Under the pieces are notes generated by a model, which had not been told where the DNA came from, did not search any database, and saw only the letters and a list, made by a program, of their open reading frames with translations. Both the position numbers and the translations under genes were made by a program. From contig JALHMT010000013.1 in the NCBI GenBank assembly GCA_022843905.1, positions 1-64,000 of the forward strand: 64,000 nucleotides of DNA, read 5' to 3'. How positions within the stretch are numbered: position 1 is the stretch's first letter; each line of letters begins with the position of its first letter. Source of the DNA: Rubrivivax sp. (GTDB taxonomy: Bacteria > Pseudomonadota > Gammaproteobacteria > Burkholderiales > Burkholderiaceae_C). Below, piece by piece: positions 48,266-57,548 of this stretch.

Positions 48266-49710
48266 CCCCCACGCCCTTCCTGGCACTGCTGGCCTGGCCG
48301 GGCCTGTGGCGCAGCCCCGCGCAGGCGATGGCGCTGGCGCTGGTGTGCTGTGCCTTCGGTGCCACCGCCGGGGTGCTGCTGGGCTCGGGCTCGCCGGTGC
48401 TGCTGTCGGTGTGCGCCATGCTGCCGGTGCTGTGGCATGCGGCGCGCAGCACGCTGCGCGACGGGCCCGTGCTGCCGCCGGGGGCGCCGGCACTGGCGGC
48501 GCTGCTCGGCTGGGCGCTGCTGGTCACGCTGTTCGTGCCGCGCCTTTTCGAAGGCAGCACCGAGGTCATCGGCATCGTGCCGCGTGGCACGGGCATCGCC
48601 AACGACCTGGTGCCGCTGGCCGCCCAGCGCGGCAACCTCAACCAGCTGGCCTACCTGGGCTTCGCGCTGCTGGCCGTGCTGGCGGCGGCGCGGCTGCTGG
48701 ACAGCCCGCAGCGCCGCGCCCGCTTCGCCGACGCCTTGCTGGCCATGACCGGCGTGCACCTGTTCGTGACGCTGCTGCAGGCGCTGTACCTGTACGCCGG
48801 GGCACCCAACCTGCTGGATGGGCTGGCCAACGCCGGGTATGCGATCCACCTGGGCGGCAGCATCGGCGGGCTCAAGCGGTTGTCGGGGGGCTTCGCCGAG
48901 CCTTCGGGCTTTGCGGCGTTCACGCTGGTCGCACACGCGGTCTGCCGATCGCTCGCGAGGCAAGGCCACCGTGCGCCGCTGGCCTCGGCTCTCAGCGCCG
49001 GTTCGCTGGCCGCGCTGCTGCTGTCCACCTCGACCACCGGCTACGTCGGCCTGGCGCTGCTGTACGCCGGCTACGGCGCGGTGGCCGCGGGTCGCGCCCT
49101 GCTGCAGCCCAGGCAGCTGCGACTGGGCACGGCCGCCGCGCTCGGCTGGGCCGCCTGCGTGGTGGCCGTGACGGCGCTGCTGCTGTGGCCGGGGCTGCTG
49201 GACGGCATCCTGGGCCTGGCCGAGCGCACGCTGTTCGGCAAGCTCGACAGCGCCTCGGGGCAGGAGCGCAACTTCTGGAACGCACGCGCCTGGATCTCCT
49301 TCACCGACACCTTCGGCCTGGGCGTCGGCGTCGGCAGCACGCGGGCCTCGAGCTTCCTGCTCGTGCTGCTGTCCAACGTCGGCATCGTCGGCACCGCGCT
49401 GTTCGCGCTGTTCCTCTGGCAGACCGCCGGCCGCGCGCTGCGCTCCGGTGCATCGCGCCCGGCAGGCGCTGCCGACGCCAGCGGTTCGGCCGCGCCGATC
49501 GCGGCGGCGCACGGCATGCTGGCCGGGCTGGCCGCGGCCAGCGTGTCGGCCACGGTGTTCGACCTCGGCCTGCTGTTCTACCTGCTCGCCGGTGCCGCAT
49601 CGTGCGCGCCCGCCGCCGTCGCTGCGCGGCGTGCCCGTCCCGCGTCCCACCCTCTGGCCAGCCCCAGCACAGGCCCATCCCTCTGGACCGGAGCGCACCA
49701 TGTCCGCTGA
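48262..49710 (+). CDS. O-antigen ligase/Wzy polymerase-like membrane protein
   Basis: Multi-TM, 'RGNLNQLAYLGFALLAVLAAARLL', 'GGLKRLSGGFAEPSGFAAFTLV', 'FGLGVGVGSTRASSFLLVLLSNVGIVG'; ATGA overlap. Confidence 0.75.
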   Translation: MTPTPFLALLAWPGLWRSPAQAMALALVCCAFGATAGVLLGSGSPVLLSVCAMLPVLWHAARSTLRDGPVLPPGAPALAALLGWALLVTLFVPRLFEGSTEVIGIVPRGTGIANDLVPLAAQRGNLNQLAYLGFALLAVLAAARLLDSPQRRARFADALLAMTGVHLFVTLLQALYLYAGAPNLLDGLANAGYAIHLGGSIGGLKRLSGGFAEPSGFAAFTLVAHAVCRSLARQGHRAPLASALSAGSLAALLLSTSTTGYVGLALLYAGYGAVAAGRALLQPRQLRLGTAAALGWAACVVAVTALLLWPGLLDGILGLAERTLFGKLDSASGQERNFWNARAWISFTDTFGLGVGVGSTRASSFLLVLLSNVGIVGTALFALFLWQTAGRALRSGASRPAGAADASGSAAPIAAAHGMLAGLAAASVSATVFDLGLLFYLLAGAASCAPAAVAARRARPASHPLASPSTGPSLWTGAHHVR

Positions 49711-50860
49711 GACCCCGCGCGACCCGGCGCCCACCGTGTACCTCAACGGCCGTTTCCTGACGCAGCCGGTGACGGGCGTGCAGCGTTATGCGCGCGAAGT
49801 GCTGCATGCAATGGACGAGGCGCTGGCCCTGGCGGTCGACCCGCCCCTGCGGCTGGTGCTGCTGACGCCGCCCGGCGCCACGCTGCCGCCCTTGCGGCGG
49901 GTGAGCGCGCGCGCGGTGGGCCGCCTGAACGGCCACCTGTGGGAGCAGACGGAGCTGCCCTGGTTCAGCCGCGACGGGCTGCTGTGGAGCCTGGCCAGCA
50001 CGGGGCCGCTGTTCAAGACCCTGCAGTCGATCACCGTGCACGACGCCGCGGTGGTGCGCATGCCGCACACCTACAGCCGCGCCTTCCGCTGGTGGTACCG
50101 CCTGCTGCTGGCCCGGCTGGGGCCGCGGCTGCCGCTGGTGATGTCGGTGTCGCGCTTCAGCGCCGGCGAGGCGATGGCCTGCTTCGGCGTGCCGGCCGGG
50201 AGGCTGCGCGTCAGCCTCGAGGGCTGGCAGCACACGCAGCGCATCGAGCCCGACACCGGCATCGTCGAGCGCCACGGGCTGGCCGGGCGGCCCTTCGTGC
50301 TGGTGGTCAGCAGCCCGACGCCGAACAAGAACTTCCAGGCCATCGTCGACGCGCTGGCCGCGATGGGCGCCGCCGCGCCGGTCTGCGTCGCCGTCGGCGC
50401 CGCCGACCCCGGCGTGTTCCGCGGCGCCCGGGCCGTCAGCGGCCTGCTGCACGTCGGCCGGGTCAGCGACGAACAGCTGCTGGCGCTGTACCGCGCAGCG
50501 ACGTGCTTCGTCTTTCCATCGTTCTACGAGGGCTTCGGGCTGCCGCCGCTGGAGGCCATGGCGCAGGGCTGCCCGGTGATCGCCTCCAACGCCTCGGCGG
50601 TGAAGGAGGTGTGCGGCGACGCGGCGCTGTACTTCGCGCCCGACCGGCCGGCCGAGCTGGCGGCGCGGCTGCTGCGCGTGCTGGCCAACCCGGCGCTGCG
50701 CCACAGGCTGTCGGCGGCCGGGCGTGAACGCGCCGACGGCTTCAGCTGGGCCTCGGCGGCACGCACCCACCTCGACGCCATGCTCGAACTGCTGGGCCGG
50801 CCGCAGGCGCGGCCTGCCACGGCCGGCCTGATGCCCGCGTTACCGAAGGGAACCCGATGA
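49700..50860 (+). CDS. Glycosyltransferase family 4
   Basis: 'VYLNGRFLTQPVTGVQRYAREVL', 'FVFPSFYEGFGLPPLEAMAQGCPVIASNASAVKEVCGDAALYF'. Confidence 0.9.
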   Translation: MSAETPRDPAPTVYLNGRFLTQPVTGVQRYAREVLHAMDEALALAVDPPLRLVLLTPPGATLPPLRRVSARAVGRLNGHLWEQTELPWFSRDGLLWSLASTGPLFKTLQSITVHDAAVVRMPHTYSRAFRWWYRLLLARLGPRLPLVMSVSRFSAGEAMACFGVPAGRLRVSLEGWQHTQRIEPDTGIVERHGLAGRPFVLVVSSPTPNKNFQAIVDALAAMGAAAPVCVAVGAADPGVFRGARAVSGLLHVGRVSDEQLLALYRAATCFVFPSFYEGFGLPPLEAMAQGCPVIASNASAVKEVCGDAALYFAPDRPAELAARLLRVLANPALRHRLSAAGRERADGFSWASAARTHLDAMLELLGRPQARPATAGLMPALPKGTR

Positions 50861-51783
50861 CGCTCTACGTGATCCTGGCCACACGCGGCCGCGCCGACTT
50901 CGTGGCCGCCCTCTGCCGCCGCCTGCTGCAGCAGGCCGTGCTGCCCGCGCGCATCGTCGTGGCCGGCACGCAGGAGAGCGACGTGGGCCCGGTGCGCCCG
51001 CTGGTGGCGCCGTCGCCGGTGCCCATCGACGTGCTGCTGTGCAGCGCGCCCGGCCTGTGCGCGCAGCGCAACACCGCGCGTGAACACCTGCTGGCGCTGC
51101 GCCGCAGCGAAGGCAGCACGGGCCGCTACGCGATGGTCTACCTCGACGATGACTTCGTGCCCGACGCCGGCTGGCTGGCGGCGTGCAGCGCCGCCCTGGT
51201 CGCCCATCCCGCCGCGGTGGGGCTCACCGGCCGCATGCTGGCCGATGGCGCGCACCTGAGTGCCGGACTCTCCGTGGCCGACGCCGAAGACTTCCTCACC
51301 GGCCGCCGGCCGCCGCTGCCGCACTGGAACGGCGGCACGACCGATCGCCGCGTGCACTGCGCCTATGGCTGCAACATGGTCTTCGTCGACCGCATCTGCG
51401 AGGCCTACCGCTTCGACGAGAACCTGCCGCTGTACGGCTGGCAGGAAGACCTGGACATGTCGACGCAGGCGCGGCGCCACGGCGAGATCCTCTTCGAGCC
51501 TCGATGCGTGGGCGTGCACCTGGGCGTGAAGTCGGGCCGCACCTCGGGCCTGCGCTTCGGCTATTCGCAGATCGCCAATCCGCTGTACCTCATCGCCAAG
51601 GGCACCATGGAGCGCAAGCGTGCGCTGCGCTTCGTCGTGCGCCACATGCTGTCCAACACCTTTCGCAGCCTGCGCCCGCACCCGCACGTCGACTACCGCG
51701 GCCGCATGGCGGGCAACCTGCTGGCCATGCGCGACCTGCTGCGCGGCCGTTGCCACCCGCGCCGCATCGAAGGGCTGATGTGA
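50857..51783 (+). CDS. Glycosyltransferase family 2-like
   Basis: 'LYVILATRGRADFVAALCRRLLQQ..YAMVYLDDDFVPDAGWLAACSAAL..WQEDLDMSTQARRHG'; ATGA overlap. Confidence 0.85.
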   Translation: MTLYVILATRGRADFVAALCRRLLQQAVLPARIVVAGTQESDVGPVRPLVAPSPVPIDVLLCSAPGLCAQRNTAREHLLALRRSEGSTGRYAMVYLDDDFVPDAGWLAACSAALVAHPAAVGLTGRMLADGAHLSAGLSVADAEDFLTGRRPPLPHWNGGTTDRRVHCAYGCNMVFVDRICEAYRFDENLPLYGWQEDLDMSTQARRHGEILFEPRCVGVHLGVKSGRTSGLRFGYSQIANPLYLIAKGTMERKRALRFVVRHMLSNTFRSLRPHPHVDYRGRMAGNLLAMRDLLRGRCHPRRIEGLM

Positions 51784-51788
51784 ACCAC

Positions 51789-51866
51789 CCCCTACGCGCT
51801 TCGCGCGCCCCCTCAAGGGGGCAACGCCAGCGGACCGGCAGAGCCGGATCCGCGGCGTTCGCTTGG
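51789..51866 (+). repeat. Mosaic GC-rich intergenic repeat, copy A
   Basis: CCCCCTACGCGCTTCGCGCGCCCCCTCAAGGGGGCAACGCCAGCGGACCGGCAGAGCCGGATCCGCGGCGTTCGCTTG; shares a 24-nt identical block with copy C. Confidence 0.7.
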
Positions 51867-51913
51867 ATTGCATCGATGCAAGTGTCATCGTTGGTTTGCT
51901 TCGGGGGGGCGGG

Positions 51914-53140
51914 ATGAACGACATAGCCGCCATGCAGTCGACTCGACCGAACTTCAGCCACCTGAAGATCGCCATCGTGCACGAGTGGCTGTCCACCTGG
52001 GCCGGCAGCGAGAAGGTGGTCGAGCAGTGGCTGCTGCAGTACCCGCAGGCCGACCTCTTCACGGTGGTCGACTTCCTGCCCGACGCAGACCGCCACCACC
52101 TGCACGGGCGCACGCCCCGCACCAGCTTCATCCAGCGCCTGCCCGGCGCGCGCAAGCACTTCCGCCACTACCTGCCGCTGATGCCGCTGGCCATGGAGCA
52201 GCTCGACCTGTCGGCCTATGACCTCGTGCTGTCGTCCAACCACGCGGTCGCCAAGGGCGTGGTCACCGGGCCGTCGCAGCTGCACCTGAGCTACATGCAT
52301 TCGCCCATGCGCTATGCCTGGGACCTGCAGCACCAGTACCTGCGCGAGTCGGGCATGGAGCATGGCGTCAAGAGCCTGCTGGCCCGCGCGCTGCTGCACT
52401 ACCTGCGCGGCTGGGACGCGCGCTCGGCCAACGGCGTGGACGCCTTCGCCGCCAACAGCAGCTTCATCGCCCAGCGCGTGCTGAAGGTCTACCGGCGCAG
52501 CGCCACGGTGGTCTACCCGCCGGTGGACACCGAGCGCTTCCAGCCCTGGGCGCACAAGGAGGACTACTTCCTGGCGGCGTCGCGCATGGTGCCCTACAAG
52601 CGCATGCCGGTCATCGTCGAGGCCTTCGTCGGCATGCCGCAGCACCGCCTGGTGGTGGTGGGCGACGGGCCCGAGCTGCCGCGCGTGCGCGCGCTGGCCG
52701 AGGGCCACCCGAACATCGAGGTGCGCGGCTTCGTCGACGACGCCGAGCTGGTGCGCACCATGCAGCGCGCGCGCGCCTTCGTCTTCGCCGCCGAGGAGGA
52801 CTTCGGCATCGCCCCGGTCGAGGCCATGGCCTGCGGCACGCCGGTCATCGCCTACGGCCGTGGCGGCTCGCTCGACACCGTGATCGATGGCGTCACCGGC
52901 CTGCACTTCGGCGAACAGACGGCCGCCGCCGTGGCCGACGCCGTGCAGCGCTTCGTCGCCCACCCCGGCGCCATCGACGCCGCGGCCTGCCGTCGCCAGG
53001 CTGAACGCTTCTCGGTGGCGGCCTTCCGCGAGCGCTTCGGCGCCTGGGTCGAGCGCGAGTGGCAGATCAGGCACGGCCTGGCCGGGCGCCCGCTGCCGCA
53101 GCCCGTCGGCGTCGACGCCCTGTGGCCGGCCCGCACATGA
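51914..53140 (+). CDS. Glycosyltransferase family 4
   Basis: 'KIAIVHEWLSTWAGSEKVVEQWL', 'YFLAASRMVPYKRMPVIVEAF', 'AAEEDFGIAPVEAMACGTPVIAYGRGGSLDTVIDG'. Confidence 0.9.
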   Translation: MNDIAAMQSTRPNFSHLKIAIVHEWLSTWAGSEKVVEQWLLQYPQADLFTVVDFLPDADRHHLHGRTPRTSFIQRLPGARKHFRHYLPLMPLAMEQLDLSAYDLVLSSNHAVAKGVVTGPSQLHLSYMHSPMRYAWDLQHQYLRESGMEHGVKSLLARALLHYLRGWDARSANGVDAFAANSSFIAQRVLKVYRRSATVVYPPVDTERFQPWAHKEDYFLAASRMVPYKRMPVIVEAFVGMPQHRLVVVGDGPELPRVRALAEGHPNIEVRGFVDDAELVRTMQRARAFVFAAEEDFGIAPVEAMACGTPVIAYGRGGSLDTVIDGVTGLHFGEQTAAAVADAVQRFVAHPGAIDAAACRRQAERFSVAAFRERFGAWVEREWQIRHGLAGRPLPQPVGVDALWPART

Positions 53141-53973
53141 TGGGCGCGGACCCCCTTCGGCTGAACCGCCGGCGAAGCCTGGCGCTGCTCGGTGCCGTGC
53201 CCGCCGCGGCGCTCGGCGCCGGCTTCGGCACGCCACGGGTCGATCCCGTCGGCGCCTTGCCGCCGCTGGATCTGTCGCGCTACGAACCCAGCTTCGTCGA
53301 GGACTTCGACGGCCCGCTCGACGTCACGGCCTGGGGCCCCTCGCGCTGGATCGCGCACACGCCGTGGAACGGCGACTTCGGCGCGGCGCGCTTCACCGAT
53401 CCGGGCCCGGGGCAGGCCTGGTCCCTCGAAGGCGGCGTGCTCTCCATCACCGCGCGGCAGAACGGTCCGCAAGGTGGCTGGACGAGCGCGCTGCTGTCCA
53501 GCAGCGACCGCGCCGGCCAGGGCTTCCGGCAGGCGCTGGGCTACTTCGAGGCCCGCATGCGCTTCCCGCTGGCGCGCGGCGTGTGGCCGGCCTTCTGGCT
53601 GATGGCCACGCATCCGAACGGCCCGCGCGTGGAGGTCGACGTGGTCGAGTTCTACGGCCGCAACACCGCCCAGTACCGCAGCGTGGTGCACCTGTGGCCC
53701 AACCACAGCGGCGTGGCCAAGCAGGGCGCCGGCCACGGCACGCCCTACGTGGCGCCGTACCGGCCCGACGACTTCAACCTCTACGGCGCCGAAGTCGGCG
53801 TCGACACCATCACGATGTACTTCAACCGACAGCCGGTGTGGCGCACGCCCGCACCCGTCGACATGCGCAGCCAGCCCCTCACCCTGCTGGTCAACCTGGC
53901 CATCGAGGCCGGCGCGGCGCCGGGCGAACACCGCCTCCACGTCGACCACGTGCGCGCCTGGGCCTTGCGATGA
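53137..53973 (+). CDS. Secreted glycoside hydrolase family 16 (beta-glucanase/EPS depolymerase-like)
   Basis: Tat-like leader 'RLNRRRSLALLGAVPAAALGAG'; 'GYFEARMRFPLARGVWPAFWLM' and catalytic ExDxxE in 'GPRVEVDVVEFYG'. Confidence 0.88.
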   Translation: MMGADPLRLNRRRSLALLGAVPAAALGAGFGTPRVDPVGALPPLDLSRYEPSFVEDFDGPLDVTAWGPSRWIAHTPWNGDFGAARFTDPGPGQAWSLEGGVLSITARQNGPQGGWTSALLSSSDRAGQGFRQALGYFEARMRFPLARGVWPAFWLMATHPNGPRVEVDVVEFYGRNTAQYRSVVHLWPNHSGVAKQGAGHGTPYVAPYRPDDFNLYGAEVGVDTITMYFNRQPVWRTPAPVDMRSQPLTLLVNLAIEAGAAPGEHRLHVDHVRAWALR

Positions 53974-55064
53974 AGAGCCGCCCGACCGCTGCCGGTGCGC
54001 TGCTGCCGGCCCTGGACGCCCCGCGCATCTCGGTGCTGGTGTGCAACCACAACTACGCGCACTACATCGGCCAGACGCTGGACTCGGTGCTCGCGCAGAC
54101 CGTGCCCGCGTTCGAGATCGTGGTCGTCGACGACGGTTCCACCGACGACTCGGTGGCCGTGGTGCAGGCCTATGCCGAGCGCGGCGTGCGCCTGGTGACG
54201 CAGGCCAACGCCGGCCAGGCCGCGGCCTACAACACGGCGCTGCTGCAGACGCGCGGCGACGTGCTGCTGTTTGTCGACTCCGACGACCTGCTGCTGCCCG
54301 ACGCGCTGGCCGAGGTCGGCCGCCGCTTCACGGCAGGCGTGGCCAAGGTGCACTTCCGCCTGTCGCTGATCGGCCCCGACGGGGCGCTGCTCGGCGGCGC
54401 CATCCCGCACCAGCTGGCCGAAGGCGAGGTCGCCACCCGCCTGCTGCAGCACGGCGTGCCGCATTCGTCGCCGCCGGCCTCGGGCAACGCCTACCGGCGC
54501 AGCGTGCTGGCGCCGCTGTTCCCGCTGCCGCTGGACGCCAACGACCGCCACGGCGCCGACTTCTTCTGCATCTACGGCAGCGCGCTGTTCGGCAGCGTGG
54601 CGGCCTGTCCTCAGGTGCTCGGGCTGTACCGGCTGCACCGCATCGAGCCGCAGGCCGGGTCGCTGACCTTCGGCAACGCCGCCAAGGGGCAGAAGCTGGC
54701 CGAACGGTCGCAGGCCCGCATGGCGCGCTTCAGCGCCTGGATCACCGAGCGAAGTGCCGGCGAGGTGCGGCCGCCGCTGCGGCTGCTCGACTTCTCGGTC
54801 GAGAAGACGGCCTACGCCACCGCCGTGCTGTTCGGCCCCCCGCCGACCGGCCGACTGCGGCAGGGCAGAGCGCAGCTGCCGACGCTGCTGCGCGCCCTCT
54901 GGTGGCGGCAGGACGAGCCGGCCTGGAACAAGCTCGGCCTCGTGGTCTGGGCGCTGCTGGTGCTGGTGGCGCCGCGGCCGCTGGCGCTGCGCGCGGCGCG
55001 CTTCGTCTGTGACCCCGCGAGCCGGTCCGCGGCACGCGCCGACATCGTGAGGCCGGCCGCATGA
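53970..55064 (+). CDS. Glycosyltransferase family 2
   Basis: 'ISVLVCNHNYAHYIGQTLDSVLAQTVPAFEIVVVDDGSTDDSVAVV..VLLFVDSDDLLLPDALAEV'; ATGA overlap. Confidence 0.9.
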   Translation: MKSRPTAAGALLPALDAPRISVLVCNHNYAHYIGQTLDSVLAQTVPAFEIVVVDDGSTDDSVAVVQAYAERGVRLVTQANAGQAAAYNTALLQTRGDVLLFVDSDDLLLPDALAEVGRRFTAGVAKVHFRLSLIGPDGALLGGAIPHQLAEGEVATRLLQHGVPHSSPPASGNAYRRSVLAPLFPLPLDANDRHGADFFCIYGSALFGSVAACPQVLGLYRLHRIEPQAGSLTFGNAAKGQKLAERSQARMARFSAWITERSAGEVRPPLRLLDFSVEKTAYATAVLFGPPPTGRLRQGRAQLPTLLRALWWRQDEPAWNKLGLVVWALLVLVAPRPLALRAARFVCDPASRSAARADIVRPAA

Positions 55065-56122
55065 AGACCGCCTACGTCTCGCCCTTCACCAACAGCACCA
55101 ACCGCTACATCGAGCTGCACAAGCAACTGCTGGCCGACAGCGGCTACGTGGTCAAGCCGCTGAACCTGCGCACGCTGTTCAGCGCCGACGCCTGGGGCCT
55201 GCTGCGCGCCGGGAACCTGGTCACCGTGCACTGGCTGGAGACACGCGCCTTCCGGCACCGCGGTGCGCTGCAGCGGCTGTGGCTGCGCGGCGTGCTCGAG
55301 TTCGCGCTGCTTGCCGCCGTGCTGGCCGCGTCGCGCGCCCGCGTGCTGTACTTCGTGCACGACCATGCCGTGCACGACACCGTCGGCTGGCAGCGCAGCG
55401 TCTCCACGCGACTGGTGCGCCTGCTTTGCCGGCTGGCCGACCAGCGCGTGGTGCACGACCCCGACAGCGCGCGGCGCTATGACGCGCTGTACCTGCCGCA
55501 CCCGTTGTACTGGGACGCACCCGGCGGTGTCACGGCCGGGGCTGCGGCCGCCGCCAAGCCTGCCGCCGCCGCCGCCGCGCCGGCGTCGCGCCGCTTCGGC
55601 CTGCTCGGCGCCGTGCGGCCCTACAAGCGCATCGACAGCCTGCTGCGCCTGTGGCCGGCCGGCGTGCCGCTGCTCATCCGTGGCCGCTCCGACGCGGCCT
55701 ATGCGACCCAGCTGCAGGCCTTGATCGATGAACGCCGGCTCGCCCCCGCCGTCAGCTTCGAGCCCGGCCAGCTCAGCGACGCGGACTTCGACGCCGCCAT
55801 GGCCTCGCTGGACGTGCTGATCCTGCCGCACGCCGACCAGTCGATGCTGGTCAGCGGCGCCTTCTTCGAAGCTGCCGGGCGTGTGCCGACCATCCTGGCG
55901 CGTGACAGCAGCTTCGTGCGCTGGGCCGCCGCCCGGCTGCCCGACGTGGTCGCCTTCGACAGCGACGCCACGCTGGCCGACACCGTGCGAGCCCTGGCCG
56001 TCGCGCCGGTGGCCGAGGCCGCGTCGCCCGCTGCCAGCCGCCAGGCCGCGCTGGCCTTGTTCGGCTGGGCCGAATGCCAGCGTTGCTACCGGCACGCCAC
56101 CGCGCCGGCCGCCGCGGCCTGA
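55061..56122 (+). CDS. Glycosyltransferase (GT-B-like) with Ala-rich interdomain linker
   Basis: 'RRFGLLGAVRPYKRIDSLLRLWPAGVPLLIRGRSD..LDVLILPHADQSMLVSGAFFEAAGRVPTILA'. Confidence 0.72.
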   Translation: MKTAYVSPFTNSTNRYIELHKQLLADSGYVVKPLNLRTLFSADAWGLLRAGNLVTVHWLETRAFRHRGALQRLWLRGVLEFALLAAVLAASRARVLYFVHDHAVHDTVGWQRSVSTRLVRLLCRLADQRVVHDPDSARRYDALYLPHPLYWDAPGGVTAGAAAAAKPAAAAAAPASRRFGLLGAVRPYKRIDSLLRLWPAGVPLLIRGRSDAAYATQLQALIDERRLAPAVSFEPGQLSDADFDAAMASLDVLILPHADQSMLVSGAFFEAAGRVPTILARDSSFVRWAAARLPDVVAFDSDATLADTVRALAVAPVAEAASPAASRQAALALFGWAECQRCYRHATAPAAAA

Positions 56123-56141
56123 GTCCTTCAGAGGAGATCCC

Positions 56142-57398
56142 TTGCGCGTCCTGAGAAACAGCCTGCTGTCCGCCTACGGGGGATACGCCTTCCGCACGCT
56201 GTACCTGCTGCTGCTCATTCCCCTGTACGCGCGCACGCTGGGTCCGCAGGCCTATGGCCTGGTGCTGGCCGCGATGGCGGTGCAGAACATCGTCTGGGTG
56301 GTGCAGAACTGGGGCTTCTCCTTCACCGGTGCGCGCAACATCGCCCGCAACCCGGACCTGGCCTCGCGCCAGCGCGAGTTCACCGGCCAGATCACGGGGC
56401 GCCTGATGCTGGCCCCGCTGGCGCTGGCGGTGGGCGCTGCGGCGGTGCTGCTGTCGCCGTTGCTGCAGGCTCACCCGCTGGTGGCCGGCCTGGCGGTGCT
56501 GTGCGGCGTGCTCAGTGGCTTCAACCTGGGCTGGTACTTCCAGGGCCGGCTCGACTTCGCCACGCCGGTGCTCATCGAAGGGGCCGGCTGCCTGCTCACG
56601 CTGGGCCTGGTGCTGTGGGGCGTGCGCGGGCCGGACGACGTGGCCTGGGTGCTGGTCTCGCTGCTGGTGGCCGGCGTGATGACGCAAGGGGTGTCCTTCG
56701 GCATCGTGCTGCGTGAACTGAAGCTGCGCCTGGCCACGCTGGGCGAGGGCCTGGCGATGATCCGGCACGCCGCGCCGCTGTTCATCACCGGTGGTGCGGC
56801 GACGCTGGTCACCGTCATGGGCACCTATGCGCTGTCGGCGCTGGGCACGCCGCAGGACGTGGCGCACTACGGCACGGCAGAGAAGGTCATCGTCAGCCTG
56901 CTGGGCCTGCTGAACCCGGTGGGGCAGGTGCTGCTGTCGTGGTTCTCGCACCAGATCAGCATCGCTTCGGGGCCCGATGCCGCGAACGTGGCGCGCCGGC
57001 AGTTCAAGGCCGTGGCCATCGTCAGTGCCGCCGGCGGCGTGGCCATGCTGCTGGCGCTGACCGTGATGCCGCCGCTGCTGGGTCTGTGGCTGGGGCCACG
57101 CTACGACGCCGTGGGCGACACGCTGCGCCTGCTGAGTCCGTTGCTGCTGATCGGTGCCTTCAACAACGCCATCGCGCTGTACGTCTTGGTGCCGCGCGGG
57201 CAGGAGAAGGTGCTGTCGCAGATCAGCGTTGCGATGGCCATCGTCGGCCTGCTGGCCATCGTCGGCGGCGCCTGGGTCGACGGCGCGCGGGGCGTGGTCA
57301 TCGCCCGCGTGGCCACCGAGATCGCCGTCGCCATCGCCTACGTGGTGTTCCTGCGGCAGAGCCGGGGCGGTTTGCTGCCGCGCGCGGCCCGGGCATGA
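56142..57398 (+). CDS. Wzx-type oligosaccharide flippase
   Basis: TTG start after GAGGAG; 'LRNSLLSAYGGYAFRTLYLLLLIPLYARTLGPQAYGLVLAAMAVQNI', ~12 TM. Confidence 0.85.
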   Translation: MRVLRNSLLSAYGGYAFRTLYLLLLIPLYARTLGPQAYGLVLAAMAVQNIVWVVQNWGFSFTGARNIARNPDLASRQREFTGQITGRLMLAPLALAVGAAAVLLSPLLQAHPLVAGLAVLCGVLSGFNLGWYFQGRLDFATPVLIEGAGCLLTLGLVLWGVRGPDDVAWVLVSLLVAGVMTQGVSFGIVLRELKLRLATLGEGLAMIRHAAPLFITGGAATLVTVMGTYALSALGTPQDVAHYGTAEKVIVSLLGLLNPVGQVLLSWFSHQISIASGPDAANVARRQFKAVAIVSAAGGVAMLLALTVMPPLLGLWLGPRYDAVGDTLRLLSPLLLIGAFNNAIALYVLVPRGQEKVLSQISVAMAIVGLLAIVGGAWVDGARGVVIARVATEIAVAIAYVVFLRQSRGGLLPRAARA

Positions 57399-57401
57399 CA
57401 T

Positions 57402-57487
57402 GACCCCCCCGCGCAGCGGCTTCGCCGCACCCCCTCAGGGAGGCGACCCCGGCGGTCGGGCCAAGCCCGTCCGCGGCGACTGCTTGA
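57402..57487 (+). repeat. Mosaic GC-rich intergenic repeat, copy B (degenerate)
   Basis: CCCCCCGCGCAGCGGCTTCGCCGCACCCCCTCAGGGAGGCGACCCCGGCGGTCGGGCCAAGCCCGTCCGCGGCGACTGCTTG aligns with copy A. Confidence 0.55.
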
Positions 57488-57494
57488 TGGTCCG

Positions 57495-57522
57495 CCGACG
57501 CGCGCTGCGGCGCGCGCGTCGG
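57495..57522. other. Perfect 11-bp-stem hairpin upstream of the GT31-like gene
   Basis: CCGACGCGCGC-TGCGGC-GCGCGCGTCGG. Confidence 0.5.
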
Positions 57523-57548
57523 GCCGCGCGGCCTTTCGGATCGGTGGT

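Noticed and set aside
45947-48493. 848-aa minus-strand ORF
   Set aside because: Antisense to EpsF/EpsG/acyltransferase genes; shadow ORF.
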